From Choanephora cucurbitarum (Eukaryota; Mucoromycota; Mucoromycetes; Mucorales; Choanephoraceae): a stretch of 25,093 bases of DNA. Under the pieces are notes generated by a model. It saw nothing but the letters and a program-made list of their open reading frames with translations, was not told the DNA's origin and searched no databases. The position numbers were made by a program, and so were the translations under genes. This document shows positions 1 through 8,750 of the stretch, piece by piece. The stretch is taken from the NCBI GenBank assembly GCA_025331435.1, contig JAIWNI010000204.1:1-25093 (forward strand), read 5' to 3'. Within the stretch, counting starts at the first letter, position 1, and every line of letters begins with the position of its first letter.

Positions 1-345
1 CAGGCACACGGCACGGCCACGGCCACGGCCACGGCCACGGCCACGGCCACGGCCACGGCCACGGCCAACGGCCACGGCCACGGCCACGGCCACGGCACCA
101 CGGCCACGCCACGGCCACGGCCACGGCCACGGCCACTGCCACCACTTCCAGGCCACGGCCACTTCCACGGCCACTTCCACTTCAACCACTTCCACCACCA
201 TCCACTTCCACGCCACTTCCACTTCCACTTCCACTTCCACTTCCACTTCCACTTCCATTCCATTTTCATTTTCATTTCATTTCATTTTCATTTTCATTTT
301 CATTTTCATTTCATTTTCATTTCATTTTCATTTCATTTTCATTGT
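1..345. repeat. Drifting hexanucleotide satellite
   Basis: The first 345 bases are almost pure short-period repeat. A block of CACGGC-type hexamers (about 1-130) passes through mixed units into CCACTT-type hexamers (about 150-255), and then into CATTTT/CATTTC units (about 256-342). Adjacent blocks differ by one or two substitutions per unit, as expected if one satellite spread by slippage and then drifted. The window starts inside the array, so its true length is unknown. No protein-coding signal is convincing here. Confidence 0.9.
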
Positions 346-762
346 TATAAATAATACAGTATCCATAAATATAAGCACATATGTATACATATATATGTGA
401 AAAGTGCACGAAAAGCTAGAGAGGCAGTCATACACGATTCAGGTCCATATATAGGTGTGTGAATATACATAAGCGCAAATATAGATAGATACTTGTACAT
501 AAGTGTGTGTTTGTGCGTATCTAAATGCTGTTGCAAATAGAGCATCGGTATGTGTGTGTGGTGTGTGTGTGTGTGTGTTTGTGTGTATTCAAATGCTATT
601 GCAAATGAGTGTCAGCCGAATAGGTTGCCAAGTATACAGATAGAAAAAAAAAGGTTGCTGATTTATCATGCTTCGTACCTCATTCATATAGCTCATCAGC
701 AAAACTATACAAACAAGTAATCGCTCCCTCTCAGTACTTTCGCATCAAGCACAATATAAAAT
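346..762. other. Non-coding stretch with (GT)n microsatellite
   Basis: This AT-rich stretch has runs of alternating TA/CA/GT. A (GT)n microsatellite with a few interruptions lies at about 549-587. I see no gene with a plausible start, splice signals or protein-like composition. Confidence 0.6.
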
Positions 763-1131
763 ATGCAAAAGTCCTCGCGATGCCTTGGACAGACACAACT
801 TCTGATCCTGGGTTGTTGTGCGCGGACAAGACGGAAGCAGCGATCAGCTTTCTACTCCATCCCTGTTGGTGTCCAGAAAAAAAAAGCACTTACAAAGTTG
901 CACGGTCAATGCAAATGCTCGCGATGCCTTGGACAGACATAACTCCCAACCGAAAGTGTTTAGTGCCTAGACTGGACAGATGGTAGCAGTCGGTAACCTA
1001 CTCTGTCATCTTCAGTTAGTAATAATATACATACATACGCGTAAAAGAACACATACATACATATACAAAACCTTCCTTTCTTACTTGCAAAGTAGCACAG
1101 CCAATACAAGCATTCAAATCCTATTTCGCCA
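763..1131. repeat. Diverged repeat, two to three copies
   Basis: A block around 775-805 and another around 921-950 share an almost identical core containing GATGCCTTGGACAGACA; both are preceded by GCAAA and an adjacent TCGC. The sequence before the second core (about 886-920, starting near CTTACAAAGTTGCAC) resembles a third, weaker copy at about 1083-1120 (CTTGCAAAGTAGCAC). Similarity fades away from the cores. This looks like an old tandem or mobile repeat. A 68-codon open frame across the two cores exists only because the repeat is duplicated, and I do not regard it as a gene. Confidence 0.6.
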
Positions 1132-1518
1132 TTAAACACATCCTAAGACAAGATTGACCTAATCAGTGACAACGACTTGACCTTTTTTTTTCTCTCTCTC
1201 TTCAGATGCCCTAAAAGAACAAAAGCAGAGTAGAGTAGGTAAAAAGAGCCCAAAAACTCCTATAACTGATACATGATATGATAGAAAAGTAGATACCCTC
1301 TTTCGACCACAAACAACTCCATACAAGTACAAAAGACAAGCACAAAGACAAGTACAGAAGTAAATGATGCGAAGATGAGGGGGGGATAAAACAGTTCACC
1401 AGAAGAAAAAAAAAACTATTCAAAGAAAGATAGAAGCCATACACATATAGTCCCTTACACACACGCACACACACGCTGACACAGAGACATACAAGCATAC
1501 AACTCTTTCTCCTCCTTC
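1132..1518. other. Intergenic, no gene seen
   Basis: This stretch contains a (T)n(CT)n tract near 1182-1202, poly-A runs, and a CA-rich patch near 1453-1483. A reverse-strand open frame here is low-complexity hydrophobic translation of these tracts and has no recognisable domain. Confidence 0.5.
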
Positions 1519-2308
1519 AAAAGTAGCTAATAGCTTCTAAAAGTTCGCTACGCTTTCAGATGTTCCCTTGGAATCAAGACCTGTCGATGGCCAAGACCCT
1601 TTGGCGACTAAAAGTTCGCTACGCTTTTAGTGGTTATCTCCTTTTCTCTTGGAATTAATGAAGTCCTTGGTTCTTCAAAAAATCCTCATCATCCAGCCCA
1701 AGAAGTTCATGACGCTTCAAAGATCTTCATGATGTAGCTTCAAGACCTCAGGCCCCTTGAGATCAAGAGCTATATTAAACTCCTTTTGTTTTTTTCATAG
1801 AAGTTAATCACGCTCCTATGTATCTGCCAGAAGTTAACCACGCTTCCAACAGTTGCAAGCTTTTTTTTTAGAAGTTTGCCACGCTTCTATTGTATTCCTT
1901 TGTTACTTGTCAAAAGTTCGTCACGCTTTCAACAGTTGCTTGCTTGCTTGCTTGCTTTTGACCGCCAAATAGAACAAGAGTCCAGATCGTCATCCAGAGA
2001 TTCTCAAACTAAATGGACAGCCTTTCTCTTTTCATTCCTGCTAGAAGTTCGCCACGCTTCCAACAGTCGCTTGCTTGCTTGCTTTCTCTTGACCGCCAAA
2101 CAGAACTAGATTCCAGATCGTCACCCAGAGATTCTTGAACTAGATGGACAGCCTTTTTTTTTTTTAGAAGTTTGCCAGGCTTCTATATCTCATTATCTGT
2201 TTTCACAAGAAGTTCGCTACGCTTCAAGTGTTGCAAGCTCTTTTAGAAGTTGACCAGACTTCTATATATGTATCTGTTTCGTATCTACCAGAAGTTTCCC
2301 AGGCTTCC
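1519..2308. repeat. Array of 12 short hairpin-forming repeats
   Basis: Twelve copies of a 19-base element with consensus AGAAGTTYGCCACGCTTCT start at about 1519, 1539, 1610, 1701, 1799, 1829, 1870, 1912, 2043, 2166, 2208, 2245 and 2290 (the first is the most diverged and may not be a true member). The outer five bases are complementary, giving a stem with a 9-base middle, and CG/CG in many copies can extend the stem inward. The copy at 1608-1630 has perfect seven-base arms. Copies with left arm AAAAG have right arm CTTTT or CTTTC, whereas copies with AGAAG have CTTCN, so base pairing is largely preserved. From 1799 they alternate between a type preceded by T-runs and followed by CTTCTAT, and a type followed by CAACAGTYGCAAGC, making a dimeric unit of about 70-80 bases. 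Spacing is irregular and the spacers are related to each other, so this is not a CRISPR array. Confidence 0.85.
1912..2160. repeat. About 130-bp tandem duplication
   Basis: Bases 1912-2040 and 2043-2160 are two adjacent diverged copies. Each begins with a hairpin element, then CAACAGTYGCTTGCTTGC, then a stretch containing GACCGCCAAA, CCAGATCGTC and ATGGACAGCC in the same order. The copies differ by scattered substitutions and by the number of TTGC units. This shows that the hairpin array has grown partly by local duplication of larger segments. Confidence 0.8.
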
Positions 2309-3540
2309 AGTAGTCGCAAGCTTTTGTTTGAAAAGGAGAATAAGGAAAAAAAAAAAAAAAAAGAGAAGCAAAAAATTGGATAGAACACCCCTGGTGTAAC
2401 CGCGACTGAGGCTGGTGAAAATTTCGCGCGACGTAATTGGCCGAAATTTACGTTACGTAGTTCTAGAAAGAAAAAATTGAGTCTGAGTTTTCTTTGCTAT
2501 TTTTGTGCCGCTAGACCTTGAAGATCATTTCGTTTGCCTTTTGTGTCTTGCTGTGAGTCCAAAAATAGTTTACTTGCCCATCAATGCGTCTAGTCTATTC
2601 TGAGCTGACAAGAACTGATTGTGAGATTACTTGCAAGCTACAATGAAGAGAGGAGCAAATAGAATAGAATGGAATAAATAGAACAAAAGGCTAGAGATGC
2701 AACATTAGAGTAAGAATCAAAGCTTCTTGAGGTGTGCAAATTCAGCATGCCAATGTCTTTTTGTTCTTTACTTTACTTTACTTTACTTTACTTACTTTAC
2801 TTTACTTTACTTACTTTACTTACTCTATTTTTTTATCTTTGATTTCTCTATTTTTCTTTAATTTTCTCTTCCTGAGAAAAGACTACTTCTGGCAGAAATT
2901 TGGTAAAACAATATTTACATTTGGTTAGATAGTATTCATTTGTCTATTAAAGAGTATAACTAGATGGTCTTGATCTAATGCATACTGCTTATAGCCATGT
3001 TCTTACAACTTGACAATCGATACTTAAACTGCATCTATAACTGACTTCAGATAAATCACGCGTAGCTTCAATCTCATAATTGTTTTGATATTTTAGTGTA
3101 TGACACGCTTCATTAGCTTCATTCAGGCAGAAAGAGGCACTTGAATATAGCTGTAGCTCGGTACTTGACTTAGCAGTCTATTGAGTTGACTTGATATGAG
3201 AATTGATTTATTCATACAACGCTTGTCGCTCCTAAGACTCTTGATTACACTTTACAGTCTGTCATTGGCTCAAGATGGATTAGAAGTTAGAATAGTAACT
3301 TCACTGTAATTCATCCAGCCCATCTCCTATTAATTAGACACACACGTTTGATAATAAGAACTTCCTCTCTCTCTTTTCGCTCTTCCAAGATTATATAGAC
3401 TCTGGTTGAACTTTTCTGCTCTTAGATTTTAGTTTATTGTATGTTCGTGTCTGATACACACTACTGTTTACGAGGTGCTTGAGCCATAGCTCAACCTTCA
3501 TCCCTCCCACAAACCTTGAAGATAGCCAATTTGCGCATCT
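2309..3540. other. Intergenic with palindrome and microsatellite
   Basis: The stretch holds a long A-run near 2345-2362 and a GC-rich patch at about 2396-2460 with nested inverted repeats, annotated separately. A CTTTA-type pentanucleotide microsatellite lies at about 2766-2822. An open frame across the microsatellite is translated repeat. From about 2930 to 3540 I see nothing beyond AT-rich sequence; one sequence near 3098-3115 loosely resembles the upstream hairpin element. Confidence 0.5.
2396..2460. repeat. GC-rich patch with nested inverted repeats
   Basis: Within very AT-rich surroundings this patch contains AAATTTCG (2418-2425) matched by CGAAATTT (2442-2449), and inside that ACGTAA (2431-2436) matched by TTACGT (2448-2453). 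It is followed by the near-palindrome ACGTTACGTA (2450-2459). The abrupt change in base composition and the dyad symmetry would fit a transposon end or a protein-binding site, but no second end or target duplication was recognised in the window. Confidence 0.45.
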
Positions 3541-3548
3541 CAAAAAAC

Positions 3549-4280
3549 TAAATGACTCTGAAGTCAACCGCTTTTCTCGCCTCGCTTCTCAAAAACTACC
3601 TGCTTGCTCTTGCTATCAAAAGAAGCATCTCTTCAAAATGAAAATATAGGTAAGTTTATGCGAAATCAATTTAGCATACGTAAATTAAGGTGTATGTTGT
3701 TTTTCTTATAGGTTCCAAAAAAGCTGCTAAGCTTACCTTGACCATCAACAATCTCAAAAAAATTGCAAAAAAAAAAAAAAATTTATATCTTTAACCAACA
3801 CTTATGTGATGCGCAACTAAGAAGCTTATCGATCTCTTTGAAAATCAGGTCCTTGCGACTACAATCACCAAAAAATTGATAGTCAAGAAATAGCTATCAA
3901 AAAAATATAAAAATCAAGTAAGTGTAATTAACTAAAAAAAAAAAAGGATATAATTCTAATATTTTGCATCGTAGAAAGAATAGCATCGATTTATTTCCAA
4001 TCTTGAGCGTAAGCTTTTAACCCTTGCTCAAGCAATTTCAGTTGCTGAGCCTGGCCATCGTGTGTTGCTCAAACATGAGTACACCAAACTGTCAATGCTG
4101 CAAAGCTTGGCTTATGCCAAGTTTTGTATACCTCTTCCTTCATCTTCTCTTTTCCCTGTTGATAAAGTCTATGCATTAACCGGTGTAGTAGATGGAGACA
4201 GAAGCGACTATAGCTCTGATCACGAATCAGAAGCCTCCAATGATAACGATTCAATTTCTTTCGAGAGTGAATCTGAATAA
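3549..4280 (+). pseudogene. Possible decayed or mis-sequenced spliced gene
   Basis: Intron-like signals occur in order: GTAAGT at 3651 with TATAG near 3711, and GTAAGT near 3918 with acceptors near 3974 or 3983. The last open stretch, from about 3984 to the TAA at 4278-4280, encodes about 99 residues with an ordinary hydrophilic composition and a strongly acidic Ser/Glu/Asp tail ending FESESE. Upstream pieces read as short Lys-rich peptides interrupted by stops. I do not recognise a family. It could be the remains of a gene, a gene with sequencing indels, or chance. Only the 3' acidic exon looks protein-like. Confidence 0.25.
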
Positions 4281-4283
4281 AAA

Positions 4284-4816
4284 AAAATATTTATCTTTGT
4301 AGATAATACACTTTCTTTGATTGCAATGAGCTAAGATCTAATGAAGATGAGAGAGAAGGTGGTAAAGTTTGAGGATGATATTTATGAAGGGAAGGAGGCC
4401 GCTAACGCTATTTGTTGTCTTATTTGAAATTTTAGTAGCTTAAATATACACTAGAATAGCGTAGAATATGTGATCCTAGGTGAGAGTGGTCGTATCATCA
4501 ACCAAAAATTTTCAAGTAAAATGTTTTTATGAGACCAAAGACTCCCCTTTGTTCATTGAATTCCCTTTGCTTAAAAAGAAACATCATTTTAATTACGTGA
4601 AAAAAGTACGATATGGGCTATTTGTTACAGCGATGTTTAGTTTCTTATGATACAAAAGTTAAGATAAGGACAAAGCCAATGTTTTTTTTATTGATGAAAT
4701 GAGTCGTTGTTCACGTAAAAGAATAGAAAGAGATGCTGTCCACATCAAGGTGTTACAATTACTGCTTGCTTTGCAATAAAGGTTACTCTATGTCTATATG
4801 TAGAGCGATATATATC
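4284..4816. other. Intergenic, no gene seen
   Basis: This AT-rich stretch lies between the possible acidic-tail exon and the 3' end of the small secreted-protein gene. No open frame with splice signals or domain-like content was found. Confidence 0.45.
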
Positions 4817-5309
4817 TTAATTTTCACCTGCTTGAAGATCGACTCTTGGATTTCCTTCAAAAGGGCTACCGTCTGGATTAAAAGACTTGACTAGTTCGTG
4901 TCTCCAATCTCCATGAATTTCAATCCATCCGCCACCAGGAACAATCCACTACAGAAGGTTTACCTATCATACCCCCTTGCATACATCTATAGGCAACAGT
5001 GACTACATCATTCTGACCTCCTGATTTAACGCAATCCTTGACAGTCCAAGGACAGCAAGCACTTTCTCCAGGCTTTAATTCAGATCTGGAAATCGTCTTT
5101 TTTATATATAGAAAGTGATTAGCTTGTTCAATTCTGTAGAACACCAGGCCTTCAGTTGACTTACGCGAAATAATTTAAACCAGCATTGCCTGGTGTCTGG
5201 CGAATTCGATAATTGACACCTTCTGCTTGTACCTTGTATAGATACAGTAAGAGTGAACGGGCATTGCCAAAGAAAGATGGTAATCAAAAATAGAGATAGG
5301 AGTCAACAT
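4817..5309 (-). CDS. Small Cys-rich, probably secreted protein (frame-broken)
   Basis: I do not recognise the family. The start chosen is the ATG at 5309. It is followed, after one extra base, by a hydrophobic stretch that reads like a signal peptide and then CPFTLTVSIQG. The next segments read VQAEGVNYRIRQTPGNAG, then after an intron (5086-5164, GTAAGT...CCAG) SELKPGESACCPWTVKDC, then a Tyr/Cys/Gly-rich part. The C-terminus reads PGGGWIEIHGDWRHELVK and ends AGEN before the TAA at 4817-4819. At least three one-base shifts are needed: near 5290, near 5235 and near 4950. Cysteines come in a CC pair and CVK/CMQ contexts, suggesting disulfides. Mature length would be about 110-120 residues. It could be an extracellular enzyme inhibitor-like or effector-like protein, but that is a guess. 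The next gene upstream on the same strand is cytochrome c peroxidase. Confidence 0.5.
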
Positions 5310-5594
5310 GGTGATGAATAAGATATGTTAAATAAGCTGAAGTATCCATCTTTATATATACGCATTGACATGTCTTCAGTACAATGAGTTATTGTTATTC
5401 ATGCATGAAGTCTTCTACTCATGAAATTGACCAATCAGCATTGTCGTTTGCATAAACCATTCATTGTCTTAATATAAAGTATCTTTCATAGAGATAAAAA
5501 TAAAATAATCTTTGTTATCATGTATATCAAAAAGAAATATACTGACGAAACACAAAATATAAAAATAACAAGAGAGGAGGAAGGGAATGATAGA
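5310..5594. other. Intergenic between tandem minus-strand genes
   Basis: About 285 bases separate the stop codon of the cytochrome c peroxidase gene from the start of the small secreted-protein gene. TATATA-type sequence near 5353-5360, about 45-50 bases upstream of the 5309 start on the minus strand, could serve as its core promoter. Nothing else was recognised. Confidence 0.4.
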
Positions 5595-7008
5595 TCATTG
5601 AACGAGCTTAAACGGATTGTCTCTTGAGACGTACTCCTTTTCTTCGCCTGAGAAAGGCACGCCAGCTCAATCAGCTTCTTGAAAGCCTTTGCAAAATCTT
5701 CAAAAAACTTCTTTTCATCCTTGCATAGAGCTCGTAATAAGGCCTTAATTTCTTATCTTCAACCATGGTAATCTCAATAGGCAACATCATGATCTCAGGA
5801 CTTTCTTTATCCACCCATTGCCAGCCTCCTTCAGGTAAATTTTCTTAACCCATTCTCTGCCAAGAATGGACTTGAAATAACCATTGTTGAAGAAAGTGGT
5901 GCCTCATGCCATGGACCCCTCAAAACCACTGCGATCAAGATGACAACGACCCAATACATGAGCACCTGTCAAAGCGACAATTTCCTGATTCGTCAAATCC
6001 CTTTAAGAATTACAGATTAGTGAACAACATCTCTCTCTCTTTTTATAAAATATTAAATACCATTCGATAAAAGATATCTCGAGCATGATCCACTCCCTTT
6101 GCACCGTCTGGTATCTTCCTTCAGGTATACACTTGTTTTCACCAGCATCAATTCGTCTGGTCTCCATTTGATATCAGGTCCACCCTATAAAAACAATACA
6201 GTTGTCAAGAGAAAAGAACAAGAGGAGTGCAATGTCTCACACTTACCAGTTCTTGGATAGCCACTACACCCACTAAAGTATTACAAATCACCATAGCTTA
6301 ACTCTGGATATTTAGGCTTGATGTGTTTATGCACAGTTCCCGAGCAAGCGCAAGACCATTGGTAGCAGAGGTGAGATGCTTCTGCGTTGAAGCGCATGGT
6401 TCCACCACTGCTACCACCAGAATTGTCATCTGCCATTATAAGTACCCAGATGAATGCCAGGCAAGACGGAGAAGAATGGGCCCATATGAACCATCGTCAT
6501 AAACTACAGAAATGTTTTCAGACATCAACTGCATTTCTTGAGGCTACACTAAAACAAAAGATGACTTACTCAGAGTCCTTATCGAGCAATTCAGCAATAT
6601 CATTATACACCTGTTGATAGTCAATGTTCTTTTTTGGTGCATCCGAGACAGCAGGTTTGCCCAACTTCTTTGCCTCTTGAGAATTCTGGTTGGTTTTCTT
6701 TCCTTGAGCACTCTGGTTAACATCATGGCCCTTCTTTCGATGAGTGAAGCTTCTATACGGTCTGCCTCTCTGCTTCTGGTAGTAAGTGAATGCTCCACCC
6801 AGAGAGATACAACCTATTAACGCGGTATAAAGACTCCTCGTTCAGCATACCCCATTCACCTCTTACCGATCCAAAGCAGTGGACTGAATCCTCCTCCTGA
6901 GCCTCCTGACTGTGGCATAGTTGCAAACTGTCTGGAAGTGACAAGGCGAGGTCTCGATGATCTTCCAATGTGCGTCACCAAGAGGTTTGCTGAACGAAGG
7001 GATTTCAT
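5595..7008 (-). CDS. CCP1: Cytochrome c peroxidase, mitochondrial (frame-broken)
   Basis: A haem peroxidase of the mitochondrial intermembrane space that reduces H2O2 with electrons from cytochrome c. From the ATG at 7008 the N-terminus is Arg/Ser-rich ([11 protein letters not shown]..., then RQFAT), a typical presequence. A short hydrophobic segment (SLGGAFTYY) after intron 1 fits the known bipartite targeting. The distal site LLRLAWH is intact (Arg, Trp and His of the family), followed by [10 protein letters not shown]. Later segments include [24 protein letters not shown] with the proximal His, [12 protein letters not shown], and [17 protein letters not shown]; the C-terminus reads [10 protein letters not shown]. 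Introns: 6814-6866, 6504-6569, 6185-6246 and about 6005-6063. At least six to eight single-base shifts interrupt the frame, mostly missing bases, yet conserved residues continue on both sides. Either a recent pseudogene or uncorrected indels; I favour the latter. Confidence 0.85.
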
Positions 7009-7236
7009 ATTTTAAATGCAAGAAAAAAAGTAAAGAAATAAGAAAATAGGTTGCTCGCTGCTTTTTTAAGACGTGTACATTACAAGGGTTTAGGATACTT
7101 GGCCATGATGAAATGACATAAATTTCGCACGCAACATTTTTTTTTTCTGATTTTGAGACACATGCACAAATGCGCGTTTAAATTAATCCTTTTCTACTTC
7201 CCCCCTTTTTTTGGAACTTCCTTGTAGACTTTAAGG
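7009..7236. promoter_or_regulatory. Divergent intergenic region
   Basis: About 230 bases lie between the divergently oriented cytochrome c peroxidase gene (minus) and the next gene (plus, ATG near 7239). The stretch is rich in A/T runs (poly-T near 7138-7147 and 7205-7212). It probably holds both promoters, but I could not define individual elements. Confidence 0.4.
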
Positions 7237-8750
7237 AAATGTCGAATCCAGAACTTTGAAATGCCTGATTGCGTGTTCCCTCTTTCATCTCGATTGAACA
7301 AGACGATTCTACTGTAAAGAAACGAACAGCAACAAAACGAAAGAGAGGGCCTAAATCAGAAACAAACCCTCAAAGAAGAAAGCATTCAAGAAATCAGAAA
7401 GTAAGCCGAGATCTTTTTTTTTCTGAAACTCGATACTAATGAGAACAACAACAGACACTGCAGATGATATTTGCTTGATAACTGTCCAAAGAAGACCATG
7501 TAGGTCATGACGCGATGAACTGGATTCTTTTCTACACGTTCTGTGTAGGATCCATACAGGCAAGATTTGGATTGGTGCAGTAGTTGACAAGACAGTGGTG
7601 CTTTTGCGTTTATTTCGACCAGAATGATGAAAAGAATTATAGTGAAGTGTTTGAGAGGAGTCAATCAACTCCAAGATTGGATTATGCTCAGGTGCTGGTA
7701 CAGTTGCTTCAAAAAAAAAAAAAAGAGTGTAACTTATCAGTATTATTATAGGGAACTTTGAAGGCTGTAGAGATCATTGAGACAATGGGAAGCTCCTTTT
7801 GTTATCACACTGCATGTAGAGATCTGCCTGTTGGTAAATAGACGATTTCTGTCAGTCTTCATCTATCTCACGCGATTACTTCTTTAGCTCTTGAAGGAAA
7901 AGGTAGAATGTTTATTATGCAGATCTTATACAAAGGATACGTCTTTCTATTCAAGCAAGAGAGCCTCAAGTAAAAGTGGTAAGACACGATAACAACTTGA
8001 ACTATGCAGTGTTATTGAAACAAAAAACGGTTAGAGACACACGTCTGAACGCAAGGCATCTAAGGAACAGAAGGCTGCTATTGATTTGGCTTATTTAGAG
8101 TTTAAATGATGCTCAAAGCCTCTCCATTAATCAGAAGAGTATGATGATATAGAGATGGAGCCTATGGAGGATGTTTCAGCTGTCAGTATTGGAGAATAAT
8201 GTTGCTTACTATGATAACGAGTATTGAAAGTGAGTCACCTGTTGTGAAAGAGAGCATGGAAACAGTGAAAACAATGAAGCTTTAGAAGATAGCTTAGAGA
8301 GTATTGAAGATTCAGAGGCTATTGTAGCTGACAATTGAAGTTCAAGACGTCGTTAGAGAGGATAATGAGGCTTCGAGAGAAATTCTGGAAGCTCCAAAGG
8401 ACAACAAGCTGTCTTGAAAGAAACAAAAGGAGTGATATCGACCATACGTGAACCAGCTGAAGGCGTGTAGAAGACAATAGTTAGAGAAAGTAGATGTTGA
8501 GACAACTATCGAGACCACATACTGAAACAATTCAAGTGATGGGTTACAGCAAGACAGTACTGGTGTCATTGAGGTACAAGAAGAAGTGAGTATTGAAGAA
8601 GACACCAAATATAGAAGAAGTTATTGTAGTTGAATCGTTGCCATCATCATTGGCTGCTACACCTGAAACTGAAGCTCGCTCTTCTTGGTCCTCCACCATT
8701 CATAGCTTTTGGGATACATTGACTTCTCCTTTCCGGTACGTAAGACTCAA
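7237..8750 (+). CDS. Unrecognised basic-to-acidic protein (frame-broken)
   Basis: The family is not recognised. A possible ATG lies near 7239. Early sequence is strongly basic (VKKRTATKRKRGPKSETN), resembling a nuclear localisation signal. A middle part reads GKIWIGAVVDKTVVLLRLFRPE then NYSEVFERSQSTPRLDYAQ. After an intron-like gap (about 7710-7751) comes a segment containing CYHTACRDLPV. An intron with GTAAATAG...CTTTAG (about 7834-7888) leads to KEKVECLLCRSYTKD, whose CxxC may bind metal. The 3' half is a long acidic Glu/Val/Ser-rich tract ending near SSTIHSFWDTLTSPFR and a possible donor at 8737. Reading it needs many frame changes, but almost every segment has one clearly protein-like frame. 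The order of basic N-terminus, compact middle and acidic tail suggests a nuclear or chromatin protein. That is inference only. Confidence 0.4.

Noticed and set aside
780..986. 68-residue open frame over the repeated core
   Set aside because: It is open because it crosses two copies of a repeat; composition is not protein-like and no homologous feature was recognised.
1519..2308. CRISPR array
   Set aside because: The repeats are too short and variable, and the spacers are irregular and related to each other. The genome is eukaryotic with spliced genes, and there are no cas genes.
2734..2928. Leu/Phe-rich open frame
   Set aside because: It is a translation of the CTTTA microsatellite and T-rich sequence.
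8342..8608. Minus-strand Ser/Val-rich open frame
   Set aside because: It is antisense to the acidic tract of the 7.2-8.75 kb gene; Glu/Val-rich codons read in reverse give Ser/Leu/Phe.
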